A DNA stretch of 63,414 bases from Shewanella salipaludis (GCF_012911865.1 NZ_JAAXYH010000018.1:1-63414); one strand, 5' to 3'. Shown: positions 1 through 8,809, counted from the stretch's first letter. The notes: generated from the letters alone by a model not told the origin. Program-made: numbers and translations.

Positions 1-221
1 TTATCCGAGATGACAAGCGTGGCGCTATCGGTGAAAACAGCGCTAAGTTGCTAACAAGATTGAATATCCCGCAAGAAAACTGGCTAAGGCTCACCACTGA
101 ATTTGGCAAGCTGTTCCATGGTCCCGTTGGGACTCTGCAAGAACTCAGCAGCTATTGTGAACATTTAGAGAAGCGACGACGGCATTTCTCCGCCTGTTGT
201 CGGCACCTCAACGCGGGCTGA
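1..221 (+). CDS. IS200-like (REP-associated-type) transposase, C-terminal end only
   Basis: An open frame enters from the left edge and ends at TGA 219-221, giving 72 residues. It contains the stretches DDKRGAIGEN, LTTEFGKLFHGPVG and YCEHLEKRRRHF. From memory these match the C-terminus of a roughly 320-residue Shewanella transposase-like family related to the Y1/IS200 (TnpA_REP) proteins; I could not search this. The catalytic HUH and Tyr region would lie outside the window. No GGGGTCAGAGCC box follows it, unlike the RAYT material at the right edge, so it belongs to a different subgroup. The mobile origin is fairly likely but the exact family is uncertain. Confidence 0.55.
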   Translation, partial: IRDDKRGAIGENSAKLLTRLNIPQENWLRLTTEFGKLFHGPVGTLQELSSYCEHLEKRRRHFSACCRHLNAG

Positions 222-493
222 TGTTAACTTCATTTTTCAAGCGATACCTTTCAAGACCCCATCTTAGGAAATGGGTTCAGTGACCGATGCCAAAAATCAC
301 TGTTTTTGAATAAATTAGCCCTGTGGTGTCAATCTTCCCCGTTTGTATCCTGTTGAGTCGACTGTTTCTGGGCTAAACCACTTCCCCAGGCTTGAGCACT
401 CACTGAAAGTGCATTATGTTGTTGTTTTAATATGGCTGGCCTCATACTACTTTGGCCTCATACTACTACTTTTGGAGTACCGGTGATTGATTT

Positions 494-880
494 ATGAAGA
501 CATTTTTATTTGACGACTTGTTAATTGGTGGGTGGGCGTACGCAAGACGGCGTGGTGCGTCAGACGATCGTGCTTGTAGTCTTGCTGTCGCTCAAGTAGG
601 CGTGTTTATCATGTTTACTCTTACTCCTTGGCTAGTTCTGTTACTAAAGTATTTAAAGTTTGAAAACTCAAACATTATTTACTTGGTCATTGGTTTTGCA
701 GTTATGTTAGGTATTACCTTTGAGATTTATGTCAGTAAGAAAGGTCTGTTTAGAGATATAGATTTTCACACGGAAGATGTAAGTAAGAGGATAAAGAAGT
801 GTTCATATTTTTTCATTTTTTTATTTTTTTATATGCCATTATCAACCTACATCTCGTGGCCTATTATTAGGCAGCTCTAA
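494..880 (+). CDS. Small integral membrane protein of unknown function
   Basis: 128 residues, not recognised. It has a basic, soluble N-terminus (about residues 1-30, containing ARRRG). Three hydrophobic stretches follow at about 34-54, 60-80 and 101-120, consistent with a three-pass inner-membrane protein. The gene is much more AT-rich than its neighbours and follows a transposase tail, which suggests horizontal acquisition. A GGAG lies about 15 nt before the ATG, which is rather far; no better start is visible. A good intrinsic terminator follows directly, which supports its being a real transcription unit. Confidence 0.5.
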   Translation: MKTFLFDDLLIGGWAYARRRGASDDRACSLAVAQVGVFIMFTLTPWLVLLLKYLKFENSNIIYLVIGFAVMLGITFEIYVSKKGLFRDIDFHTEDVSKRIKKCSYFFIFLFFYMPLSTYISWPIIRQL

Positions 881-889
881 TTGGCAATC

Positions 890-916
890 AGCCCCATTTC
901 CTTGGGGCTTTTTCTT
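890..916 (+). terminator. Intrinsic terminator after the 128-residue membrane protein
   Basis: AGCCCC and GGGGCT form a 6-bp stem with an 8-nt loop, followed by CTTTTTC on the plus strand, 10 bp after the stop codon. Confidence 0.7.
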
Positions 917-1213
917 GCCTGAAACCGGGCAATTCGACCAGCAGCCTGGGCAGCGCTTTCCGGTAGAAGTGTTCAGTGTTCGCCAGCAGGGCGGGCAGTT
1001 TAGGGCAGCGCCGTTATCTGGTGACACCGGAGAAAATACCCAAGTCTGCTGATTTTTCTTGAGCATGACAACCAGAATACCTTGTCCTGTTTGCCGTCAG
1101 TGCCAAGAATTAATGAATGACAGGTGTAAAGTATCCATAACCGACTTTCTTCAATTTATTAAGCAAGCTTGAGCGGCAACTGTCGCTAAGGCTGGGCCGC
1201 TGAGACAGCTGCC
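914..1213. other. Gene-free stretch
   Basis: About 300 bp between the terminator and the minus-strand operon. A minus-strand frame (about 890-1000) reads like a protein tail (RLLVELPGF) but is cut by a stop upstream and overlaps the terminator. It may be a decayed gene fragment. No promoter or RNA was recognised. Confidence 0.4.
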
Positions 1214-1882
1214 CTAAGGCGCCGGCTCAAGCTCAGGATGGCTCAACAGCAAGGTATCAGCCTCTGTGGTCACCTGGCGCTGCATGGCCTGCAGGCGGGC
1301 TATCTTGTCACGGGCAAAGGCTATTTCGGCAGGGTCCATGCCCGCGGCTTCCGCCCTGGCGATGGCCTCTTCCAGCTGTTTGACCTTGGCAGGCACTGCA
1401 TGGGCGAAGCGGCGCAGCAGTCCCTGGCGCTGGTCGGCGATGAAGCTTTGGTAGGCCTCAGGAGTGGCCAGTTGCTCCCGGGTCGGCATGGGCGCCAGAG
1501 TGCCGGCGCCTAGGGTTGGCGCCCTGGGATCGCCGGCATAGAGAGAAGCCTTGAGGCTGGCTAGCGCATCTGGGGCCAGTGGTTCCGCCTCAGCTGCTGC
1601 AACGTCCTTCTCTGCTTCAACAAGCTCTTCCTCCACCGGGAGCTGTCCATCAGGCCGCGGCTGTAGCTGTGGCCTGCCGCCGCGAGCGGCGCCAGGCATG
1701 GCCTGCCTGGGCGGCTGTTGCAGCCGATTCTGTACGGCCAGGGATGCAGTGGCAGCCTCCGGCGTCTGGCTCAAGATGAGATAGCCGCTAGCCATAAAGC
1801 CGACGACGAGCCCTATGCGACCGCCGAAGCGGCGCAGCCAAATGTGCCCCCCGGGCGCAGGCTTCGTCTGGCCTGTCTTCAT
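1214..1882 (-). CDS. Membrane-anchored Ala/Pro-rich periplasmic protein, possible dedicated secretion or folding factor
   Basis: 222 residues, no family recognised. A short basic N-terminus is followed by one hydrophobic segment (about 23-41), then an Ala/Pro/Gln-rich linker (about 45-115) and a helical C-terminal half (about 115-222) with charged repeats such as QLEEAIARAEAAG. This single anchor, disordered linker and helical domain recall the layout of lipase foldases (Lif), but I see no Lif signature motif, so this is an analogy only. Its ATG overlaps the upstream stop codon by 4 bp (ATGA), so it is translationally coupled to the parvulin-like gene and is third in an operon headed by a phospholipase-like gene. 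Confidence 0.6.
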   Translation of the reverse strand: MKTGQTKPAPGGHIWLRRFGGRIGLVVGFMASGYLILSQTPEAATASLAVQNRLQQPPRQAMPGAARGGRPQLQPRPDGQLPVEEELVEAEKDVAAAEAEPLAPDALASLKASLYAGDPRAPTLGAGTLAPMPTREQLATPEAYQSFIADQRQGLLRRFAHAVPAKVKQLEEAIARAEAAGMDPAEIAFARDKIARLQAMQRQVTTEADTLLLSHPELEPAP

Positions 1883-3243
1883 TTGCCGTGCCTGCCTGTT
1901 TCGGGTCCGTTTATTCCGCCTCTGCTCGAGTTGCTCATGCCCGCAGTTTGCGCTGCGATCGCAGCCGTGCTCTTCTCCATGGTATAAGGCTTTTCGATAT
2001 GAGGCCTGGCGCTATCAGGCCTTACGCTATCAGGGGTGGCGGCATCGGACCTGGCCAATCCCAAGGATTGGCGCAGCGCCTGCCATTGAGCCTTGGCCTT
2101 GAGGGCCGCGAGTTTACGCCTGGCGATGAAGGCGACCGTTTCGCTATGTTCAGGATACAGGCCGAACGCCTTGGCTCGGGTGCGCAGCAGCAGCCATTGC
2201 CCCTCTGGGCTGCGGATGGCTTGGCTCAGCCGCTCGGCGGGCAGGGCGGCGGCGAGGCTCGTCAACCAGTCCCGGCTGTTCCCCTCTTGTGCTTGGGCTC
2301 CGGCCAGGCTTATCCGGCCCGTGGCACTCGGGGCGGCCGGGTCCGCATTTGCCAGCTGGCGCCGCACTTCTATGGCCGCCGCTTGGGTATCGAAACGCCA
2401 GTAGTCGGCCCCCGCTTGTTCCAGACGGCGGAATAACTGCGGCTGTTGGCGGTAAAAGTCGCTTATCTCCTTGTCTGTTACCGCGGCCGCCAGCGCCGTC
2501 AGGCGGGGATTCTCCCCATGCTGCTCGGCGGCGACGCCATAGTAGCCGAGGATCTTGGGGTAGAGTTGCCTGGCGCGGACCAGGAAGCCCAGGGTGGTCA
2601 GCTCCCGCTCGGAGAGCGCCGCGGTTTCCAGCAACCAGTGACGCTGCTGATATTGGAATACCCTGCGCTCGAGCAGCTGTTGCAGAAACTTGCCATCCGC
2701 CTGCAGCAGCCGCAGCCTGCCTTGCACTGATTGTTCCTCGAATACTTGCCTCAGGTTCAAGGGGCCCTCGCCGGGAAACTGCACCAGCATGCGTTTGCCC
2801 AGTCTCTCCTGCTGACTTGGGGTCAGCTCATAGCCCAGGGGGTTGGCGTCGCCGATCAGGGCCTTGAGCTCTGCGGCATCAGGTATATTCAAATGTAGTG
2901 CCTCACGGCTGCCGGCGAGCCAGCGGCTGTCGGCTTTAGTGGGGAATAGCTGCTCCAGGGTGCGTGACAGGCTGGCGCGTTTCAGGTAAGCGGGATCGAA
3001 GCCAGTGCTGCTCTGCTGCCAGAGATTAACCCCCATGGCTTGGTCGTGATGCCGCGCCAGTCGCCACTGCTCCCGCATTTCCTGCTCGAAGGCGGCAAGG
3101 GTCATGGGCGTCTCGGCATTGGCCAGGGCATAGAGGCGAGCTTCCAATCCCCGGCTCAGCCAAGGTTCGGCTGTCATCTCATCGGCCCGGGATTGCCCCG
3201 GGACCAGGAGTAACAGCAGCGCTATCAACAAGACTGCTCTCAT
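1879..3243 (-). CDS. Periplasmic parvulin-like (SurA/PpiC-type) peptidyl-prolyl isomerase or chaperone
   Basis: 454 residues with a signal peptide (hydrophobic 4-17, cleavage near SRA-DE). A long helical region leads into a segment starting at ISDFYRQQPQ (about 262) that resembles the entry to a parvulin domain. The later stretch from WLTSLAAALPAERLSQAI through GQWLLLRTRAKAFG resembles the parvulin C-terminal half, and a helical tail follows. The last 55 residues are low complexity with a partial repeat (PDSVRPDSARPH). The stop codon of the phospholipase-like gene is 1 bp upstream. Folding of that secreted enzyme is the likely job by context; isomerase activity is inferred from fold resemblance only. 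Confidence 0.55.
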   Translation of the reverse strand: MRAVLLIALLLLLVPGQSRADEMTAEPWLSRGLEARLYALANAETPMTLAAFEQEMREQWRLARHHDQAMGVNLWQQSSTGFDPAYLKRASLSRTLEQLFPTKADSRWLAGSREALHLNIPDAAELKALIGDANPLGYELTPSQQERLGKRMLVQFPGEGPLNLRQVFEEQSVQGRLRLLQADGKFLQQLLERRVFQYQQRHWLLETAALSERELTTLGFLVRARQLYPKILGYYGVAAEQHGENPRLTALAAAVTDKEISDFYRQQPQLFRRLEQAGADYWRFDTQAAAIEVRRQLANADPAAPSATGRISLAGAQAQEGNSRDWLTSLAAALPAERLSQAIRSPEGQWLLLRTRAKAFGLYPEHSETVAFIARRKLAALKAKAQWQALRQSLGLARSDAATPDSVRPDSARPHIEKPYTMEKSTAAIAAQTAGMSNSSRGGINGPETGRHGK

Positions 3244-3244
3244 A

Positions 3245-4264
3245 TCAGAACCTGTTGGTGGCGTGGTTGAGCAGCAGCACTACCATGGCGATGGCATGGG
3301 GGATCACCAGCCTGCCGACGGTGCGGCGCTCGGCATGGTCTTCGCTGTAAAGCACCTGACCGCCGTTGGCATAGGCGAAGTCACCGCCTTGGGTCAGCAA
3401 GGGGCGGATCTCCGGACTCTGGGGATCCAGAGGAGAGAAGTCTGCCAGCGCCGCTGTGACCAGCTCACTGTCGTTGAGCTGTTCGCCGTCATAGTAGTCG
3501 CGTACCCAGGATTCCCAGCTCGAGTGGTTGAGATCCGAGGTGGTCCACACATGATGGGGCTGCAACAGATCTGTGGTATGGAAGACGAACCCCAGGGATT
3601 GCACCGTTGGCTGCTGCCAGAATTGGTGGTACCAATACTGGCCCAGGTTATCTATGGGCTGGAAGGGGATCTTCTCGAAATCTTTGTACATGGCGTAGTT
3701 GGAACTGCTGCCCTGGCGATAGTGGGCTTCCGTGATGCCATAGCTGTTGTATTCGCTGTCTTCGGCACCGAACCAACCCGTTTGACCGCCGGCACCGTCA
3801 TCCAGATGATCGCCCTTGAGCCAGGTGGCTGCCATGCTATCCACCGTGCCCCAGACGGTTAGCTTGTCGTAGTCGTAACCGCCAAAGTCATTGCCATGGG
3901 CATCCGGACCCTGGGTATGGTTCTGGAAGTGCCAATAGGAAGTGTATTTGACTATGCTCTCGGCAGAGCCCCAGAGGGGAGCCTGCACACAGTCCCCGGA
4001 TACGGCACCACAGATGAAGGTATCTTCGAAGTCGTCCACATCGTAGGCACCCTGGCCCAGGCGTTCGCCCAGCTCATCGACACTGATGCCGGCGGCGTTG
4101 GCCATGGCCTGCAGCTTGGCGAAGTTGGTGCTCTGGGGATGGGCCTTCATGTAGTTGACTGCATCTATCACTATGCGTTTGTGGGTGATCTGACTGAAGG
4201 CACTGGCCTCGCCACAGAGCAGGGCAGAGGACAGGGCCGCCGCCAGCAGAAGTTTGTTCATCAT
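3245..4264 (-). CDS. Secreted zinc-dependent phospholipase C / S1-P1 nuclease-like hydrolase
   Basis: 339 residues with a clear signal peptide (MNKLLLAAALSSALLCGEASA). After cleavage the mature protein starts close to FSQITHKRI, placing an early His as in zinc phospholipases C, where the mature N-terminus helps bind the metals. Further candidate ligands are the His pair in WHFQNH (about 112-115) and the segment FHTTDLLQPHHVW (about 231), which fits the H-x3-D-x6-H type pattern of the family. A C-terminal hydrophobic stretch (AIAMVVLLL) ends the protein. It is the first gene of a tight minus-strand operon. Substrate could be phospholipid or nucleic acid; the fold family is the secure part. Confidence 0.65.
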   Translation of the reverse strand: MMNKLLLAAALSSALLCGEASAFSQITHKRIVIDAVNYMKAHPQSTNFAKLQAMANAAGISVDELGERLGQGAYDVDDFEDTFICGAVSGDCVQAPLWGSAESIVKYTSYWHFQNHTQGPDAHGNDFGGYDYDKLTVWGTVDSMAATWLKGDHLDDGAGGQTGWFGAEDSEYNSYGITEAHYRQGSSSNYAMYKDFEKIPFQPIDNLGQYWYHQFWQQPTVQSLGFVFHTTDLLQPHHVWTTSDLNHSSWESWVRDYYDGEQLNDSELVTAALADFSPLDPQSPEIRPLLTQGGDFAYANGGQVLYSEDHAERRTVGRLVIPHAIAMVVLLLNHATNRF

Positions 4265-4418
4265 GGTAAAACCCTTTTATGTTATTGGAATTTATTGAAT
4301 ATCATGCGGTAAATCGACGAGTATTTACTCGAACGCGGGCCAGTGTAGGAAGGGAAAATGACAGGTTTGCGGCAATTGGATGAAATCTAAACAGCAAAAA
4401 TATGACATGGGCAACCGG

Positions 4419-4437
4419 CCACTCTCGAGGAGAGTGG
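4419..4437 (-). terminator. Hairpin downstream of the flippase gene
   Basis: CCACTCTC and GAGAGTGG form a perfect 8-bp stem with a GAG loop. On the minus strand a short T-run comes only about 15 nt later, so terminator function is weakly supported. Confidence 0.35.
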
Positions 4438-4504
4438 TGCGGGCAGGGAGGGGGACCGGGATGCCCGAACGACAGTGAGTGGCTGAAAGTGGATTTAAGC
4501 GCGG

Positions 4505-5797
4505 CTAGCTGTTCTGGGCCGAATGCCTGTAGTAGCCCGCGGCTATCATGATGGCCGCCAGCGTCATGGCGATCAGGGTCGCGAGCGCCGCGCCGTCTAT
4601 GCCATACAGGGGGATGAGCAAGAGGTTGCAGCCTGCGTCTATGACCAGGGTGACACAGCCGACCAGCACCACCAAGCTGCCTTTGCCCGCATACTGTAGC
4701 CAGGTGGAGGCGAAAGCGACCAGGGCCCACAGGCCATAGGCCAGGGTGAGGTAATGCAGCGCCTGCTCCGCCTGCAGAAAGCCGCTGCCAAACAAGGAGA
4801 GTAACCCGCCGCCCGCCATACCGAGGAAGAGGCTGAGCGCGAGCACTGTCAGCACTATGAGCCTCTGTCCCTGCCAGAATAGCGCCTTGGCACTCTGCCG
4901 GCCTTGCTCAAGCGCCGGGCCTATGAGGGGCAGAAACAGACCGGCAATGGTGACTTGTGCCACGGGCAGCATATGGGCCGTGGTCGCGGCGGCGGCGAAA
5001 TAGCCGACCTCATGCTCGTCTCCCAGGGCCTCAAGCATGAAGAGATCCAGCTGGTTCAGCCCCAGGGTGATGAGCATGGCCAGCATCATGGGAACAGACA
5101 ATTTCAATATCTGTGGGCCGGGAAATGCCTCGGGGCAGCGCGCCACCGTCAGCAGCCCCCGGCGGCGGATTTCATACCATTGCCAGGCGATGATGATGCC
5201 AACCGAAGCGGCGCCGCTGGCGATGACTTGCCAGAGTTCAACCTGGGTCAGGGCCGTCATCAGCATCAACAGCAAGCTGACCTTCAGCAGCGGCAAGGCA
5301 ATTCGCCAGGGCAGGTTGGATGACATCAGGAGTTTGGCCGCTTGCAGTATCCGGCTCAGGAGTGCGCCTACGGCAATCAGCGGAATGGCGAACGACATCA
5401 GGAGCAGGGGATGGTGATCCCGGAGATCGGTCGAGCCTAGATGCAGCAAGCTGGCGATGCAGGTACAGAAAATGACCAGCAGGGAAAGTCCCGCCGCTAT
5501 CCACAAATAGAAACGCAAAAACTCCCAGACGCTGCGGTTATCTCCCCGTGCCAAAGGCGCCGCCAGGACTCGCGGTGCGACCCTGTCCCCCCCGAGCAGC
5601 ACCAGCACGCCCGTGAGCGCCGCGAAGGCGAAGGCCACCTTGTAATCGCCATATTCATGGGGCGGCAACGCCTTGCTCAGTGTCAGGTTAAACAGATAAT
5701 CGGCCGCAAAGCCGAGCACCACGCTCAGCAGCATGACCAGGCTGCCCTGTTTCAAGTAGTCGCTGGCGGGTGTGGTGGCAATATCCGTATTTGGCAT
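4505..5797 (-). CDS. MOP-superfamily polysaccharide/oligosaccharide flippase (Wzx-like)
   Basis: 430 residues with about 12 hydrophobic segments along the whole length. The N-terminal stretch (GSLVMLLSVVLGFAADYLF, then ALPPHEYGDYKVAFAFAALT) is typical of polysaccharide-export proteins that flip lipid-linked sugars across the inner membrane. No glycosyltransferases or polymerase lie beside it, so it is a stand-alone flippase and its substrate cannot be assigned. Transcription is on the minus strand, with its own upstream gap. Confidence 0.75.
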   Translation of the reverse strand: MPNTDIATTPASDYLKQGSLVMLLSVVLGFAADYLFNLTLSKALPPHEYGDYKVAFAFAALTGVLVLLGGDRVAPRVLAAPLARGDNRSVWEFLRFYLWIAAGLSLLVIFCTCIASLLHLGSTDLRDHHPLLLMSFAIPLIAVGALLSRILQAAKLLMSSNLPWRIALPLLKVSLLLMLMTALTQVELWQVIASGAASVGIIIAWQWYEIRRRGLLTVARCPEAFPGPQILKLSVPMMLAMLITLGLNQLDLFMLEALGDEHEVGYFAAAATTAHMLPVAQVTIAGLFLPLIGPALEQGRQSAKALFWQGQRLIVLTVLALSLFLGMAGGGLLSLFGSGFLQAEQALHYLTLAYGLWALVAFASTWLQYAGKGSLVVLVGCVTLVIDAGCNLLLIPLYGIDGAALATLIAMTLAAIMIAAGYYRHSAQNS

Positions 5798-6173
5798 GGC
5801 TAATCCGAAGGCTGATGTGAGTTTATTCTTGATTGTTAAAGGATTATGTATTTATCTCCCGGTGTTGACAAGCCAACGGCAGAGATGGGTTCCAATGCTA
5901 AGCCTGGGCTCAGATGGCGTGGCAGCAGTATTTTCCTTCGTGTAGACCCTATGCGTCTGGTGGCCGTCGGGTGTTGCACGTCATTTGGCATACCCAGCAA
6001 TTGTACAAAAAATAAAAAGTCTTTATAGTCATGGGGATAAAACATGGAACTCGACCTGTTAGCTGAGGTCGTCCGCTCGGTCACGGCTTAGTGTCAATAG
6101 GGCGGCGATGGCTCCTGGGCTCAGCGCCGCATGTATGCACTAATCACAATTTTATATAACGGAATTATATCTC
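5798..6173. other. Gene-free stretch between flippase and lipoprotein-like gene
   Basis: 376 bp with no convincing gene. It must hold the divergent promoters. The last 40 bp before 6174 are AT-rich. No operator palindrome or RNA was recognised. Confidence 0.4.
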
Positions 6174-6611
6174 ATGAAAAAATATGCAGCCTTGCTAGCC
6201 TCCTCCTTGGTTATGTTGTCGTCTTCCTGCTACGCCAGAAATGATATAAGTGATTATTCAATCCAGGATGCGCTGAGTGTTGAGCAGGCCAAAATTAAAC
6301 TTGGGGATGAGGTTGCATTTTATTTTGGTGATCAGAAATACGGCGAAACGGTTCAAGATTTTGGTGAATTTAAAACGAATAAGAAAACCAACGCCTTCAA
6401 TAAATCTGATCTCGAAGCCTGTCAGTGGGTTTTCCTCTCCGCGATGATTACGCTGAAGGAAAGGGCGCTGAAGGAGGGGGCCAACGCCGTTGTCGATATC
6501 AAGTCCAATTACAAAGGGAATTTGACCTCCAGTAATGACACATTTCAATGTGGTGCCGGGACTTTCGTTAGCGGCGTGGCTTTGACTGGAAAAATGGTCA
6601 AGTTAAAGTAA
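6174..6611 (+). CDS. Small secreted protein of the family often labelled excinuclease ATPase subunit-like
   Basis: 145 residues with a signal peptide (basic MKKY, hydrophobic 5-17, Cys at about 19 in SSCYA). The mature part has the conserved-looking stretches DYSIQDALSV, FYFGDQKYGE, KTNAFNKSD, ACQWVFLSA and GANAVVDIKSNYKG. I recall these from a proteobacterial periplasmic family carried in databases under an excinuclease-like name. That name is almost certainly a mislabel, as there is no ATPase motif and the protein is exported. Function unknown. The gene is more AT-rich than its neighbours. Confidence 0.6.
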   Translation: MKKYAALLASSLVMLSSSCYARNDISDYSIQDALSVEQAKIKLGDEVAFYFGDQKYGETVQDFGEFKTNKKTNAFNKSDLEACQWVFLSAMITLKERALKEGANAVVDIKSNYKGNLTSSNDTFQCGAGTFVSGVALTGKMVKLK

Positions 6612-6732
6612 AACCCTTGAACCATGGCCATGGTTCGCCCTGGGCCGCATCCGCCCATCTTGATGCGGCCGGCGGCAAGATGCCTCGTGGGTATTCGGGG
6701 CTTAATCCGGTACGCCACTCTAGTCTGAGGAT

Positions 6733-7254
6733 ATGATGAAGACCTATATAGTGTTATTCAGAGCCATCAATGTCGGTGGTAAAAATGTGCTGCCAATGAA
6801 GGAGTTGGTGTCCCTGCTCGAGGCTCTGGGGTTTGAGGGCGTTAAGTCTTATATCCAGAGTGGCAACCTCATCCTCAAGGGAAACAATCCGCCCGGGGCC
6901 GAGGTCGTCGCGGCGCTGGAAGCCAGATTCGGATTCAGGCCAGAGATGATGGCACTCGAGAAAGCCGAGTTTGATGCCTGTGTGGCCAATAATCCCTTCG
7001 TCGCGGCGGAGGGGAAAACCCTGCACTGCTATTTTTGTAACGAGTCGCCAAGGCTCAATCAGGAAAGGCTGGAGCGGTTGGTCGCGGACACGGAAGAATA
7101 CCGCCTCATAGACAGAGTCTTTTATCTGCACGCCCCCAACGGCATAGGCAGATCCAAGCTGGTCGCCAACCTGGAGTCCTGCCTTGGGGTTAAAGCCACA
7201 GGCAGAAACCTCAATACTGTTAATAAGCTGCAGCAAATGTCTGCAAGCGTGTGA
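6733..7254 (+). CDS. DUF1697 family protein
   Basis: 173 residues. The N-terminus YIVLFRAINVGGKNVLPM, followed by LLEALGFEGVKSYIQSGN, is the hallmark of DUF1697, a cytosolic family of unknown biochemical role. The C-terminal LNTVNKLQQM is also typical. Length matches the family (about 175-180). Two Met codons are adjacent (6733 and 6736) behind a GAGG; either may be used. It stands alone upstream of an alpha/beta hydrolase, with an 88-bp gap. Confidence 0.85.
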   Translation: MMKTYIVLFRAINVGGKNVLPMKELVSLLEALGFEGVKSYIQSGNLILKGNNPPGAEVVAALEARFGFRPEMMALEKAEFDACVANNPFVAAEGKTLHCYFCNESPRLNQERLERLVADTEEYRLIDRVFYLHAPNGIGRSKLVANLESCLGVKATGRNLNTVNKLQQMSASV

Positions 7255-7342
7255 TTGACCTTGCCGGTCGGGATGCCAATGCCATGGGTGTCGATTTGTC
7301 TCAAGGCGTGACTTGCCCGCCAGCGTCTGCCCAGGGGGTTAA

Positions 7343-8362
7343 ATGACAGTGATAACCAAGCTAACCGCCCTGTTAATTTGTGCGCCGGTTATCTATCTGC
7401 TCATCTGTTTGCTGCTCATTTACTGGCCAATACAGAAAAAGACGGATGTGGAAAATTTCAATTACGCCTCCTTGAGCAAGAGTGCCGAACGGGTGGGGGT
7501 TGGGCAAGAGCAATGGATCGCGTTGAGGGATGGCAGCCAACTGTTTACCAGGGTCTATGAATCCAAGGCGAGTGCGACCCTGGTCTTGCTGCATGGCTCG
7601 GGTGCAGAAAGCAGATACCTGAGTCGCATAGCCTCATCTCTGGCGAGTGCCGGGTTATTCAGGGTTGTGACCCCGGATCTCAGGGGGCATGGGCGCAACG
7701 CGGGACGGCGCGGCGATATCGACTATATTGGCCAGCTGGAGCACGACATAGAAGATGTGCTTACTCATCTGCAGACAAAATATGCAGGCAGCAAAATAGT
7801 GCTGGGAGGGCATTCGTCCGGTGGAGGCTTGGCATTAAGGTATGTCGGCAGTGGTTTAGGCAAGCAACCCAGTGCCTTGCTGCTGTTCTCACCCTATCTT
7901 GGCCACGATGCGCCCAGCGTCAAACCCGATAGTGGCGGTTGGGTCACTGTGGCGCTGAAGCGCATAATCGGGCTTTCCATGCTGAATAAAGTCGGCATCA
8001 GCGGCTTTAATCATCTGGATGTGCTCAGTTTCAATCGCCCCGAGGCTTGGAACGACGCTTTGCAGCTCCCGGGTTATTCGTACCGTATGATGGTGAATTT
8101 CTCGCCCAATGACTACCTCGAAGATATTGCAAGCATTGCGGTTCCCACGCTGGTGCTCGTGGGGGAGAAGGATGAAAGCTTTTATCCGGAGCAATTCAAA
8201 CCGCTATTCGATGCCTCGGAGGCAGACACTGAGGTGCACATAGTGAGCGACGCGAATCATATGAATATCATAGATAACAGCCAGTCGTTCGAATATCTGT
8301 CGGCTTGGTATAAGGCAGCAATCCAGCCACCGGCTGACGCATTATCGATTCACATGAAATGA
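7343..8362 (+). CDS. Membrane-anchored alpha/beta hydrolase (monoacylglycerol lipase/S33-like)
   Basis: 339 residues. An N-terminal hydrophobic helix (about 7-27) anchors the protein in the inner membrane. The hydrolase domain follows: LVLLHGSGAESRYL forms the oxyanion-hole region, GGHSSGGG carries the nucleophile Ser at about 157, LVLVGEKDESF holds the likely acid Asp, and DANHMNI the catalytic His near the C-terminus. A DLRGHGRN segment matches lysophospholipase/monoacylglycerol lipase-type enzymes (PldB-like). The triad is intact. Substrate is unknown, with a lipid ester most likely. Confidence 0.8.
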   Translation: MTVITKLTALLICAPVIYLLICLLLIYWPIQKKTDVENFNYASLSKSAERVGVGQEQWIALRDGSQLFTRVYESKASATLVLLHGSGAESRYLSRIASSLASAGLFRVVTPDLRGHGRNAGRRGDIDYIGQLEHDIEDVLTHLQTKYAGSKIVLGGHSSGGGLALRYVGSGLGKQPSALLLFSPYLGHDAPSVKPDSGGWVTVALKRIIGLSMLNKVGISGFNHLDVLSFNRPEAWNDALQLPGYSYRMMVNFSPNDYLEDIASIAVPTLVLVGEKDESFYPEQFKPLFDASEADTEVHIVSDANHMNIIDNSQSFEYLSAWYKAAIQPPADALSIHMK

Positions 8363-8425
8363 GTCGCTGAATATATTGTGAAATTTCTCCACGCCCTGGC
8401 TCACCTAAATCAAACCTGCTAAACA

Positions 8426-8722
8426 TCAGCTCAGAGCCAGGGTCTTGAGCCATAGGCTGAAATGCTTCAGCTTGGGCGTCACGGGCCGGTTGGGCGGCGT
8501 CACCAACCAGAAATAGTCACCCAATTCTACCCTCTGGGGCTGGGGCTGTCGGCCCACTTGTCTCACCCGGGGAGGCGCTGCCGTTTCGACAGGCTGATGG
8601 GCTTGCTCCTGGGGTTGCCTGCGCTCTACTTGTTGCCGAGCAACTTGCCTCTGAGCAACTTGCCTCTGAGCAACTTGCCTCTGAGCAACTTGCCTCTGAG
8701 TAACTTTCCTCTGAGTGATTTA
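8426..8722 (-). pseudogene. Decayed LysR-type regulator, C-terminal remnant, with tandem-repeat expansion
   Basis: On the minus strand an open frame ends at a stop at 8426-8428 and reads GDYFWLVTPPNRPVTPKLKHF then SLWLKTLA. This is the usual last 30 residues of a GcvA-type LysR regulator (the D-Y-W-L-V-x-P segment before the final helix). Upstream in the same frame the protein turns into low-complexity Gln/Arg-rich repeats (VAQRQ) and hits a stop near 8716-8722. No helix-turn-helix or effector domain remains. I read this as a gene remnant invaded by a 15-bp tandem repeat. Confidence 0.5.
8641..8715. repeat. 15-bp tandem repeat, five units
   Basis: Four exact copies of CAACTTGCCTCTGAG are followed by a fifth with two changes. 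The array lies inside the LysR remnant. It is a multiple of three, so it stays open in several frames, which produces long but meaningless ORFs on both strands. Confidence 0.95.
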
Positions 8723-8809
8723 TGGCTGACCCACAGTGGCGCCTTCTGGCTGGGGCTGTGATCTCTGGCCTTAGCCGCCCGGCAATCACAGTGAGCCTGT
8801 ACGGGGATT

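Noticed and set aside
842..1066. 74-codon minus-strand frame
   Set aside because: It runs through an intrinsic terminator and the end of a plus-strand gene. No conserved pattern. The similar frame with RLLVELPGF is cut by a stop and is at most a remnant.
8462..8761. Plus-strand ORF with NLPLS repeats
   Set aside because: The repeats come from a 15-bp array that is open in several frames. The opposite strand shows a recognisable LysR tail instead.
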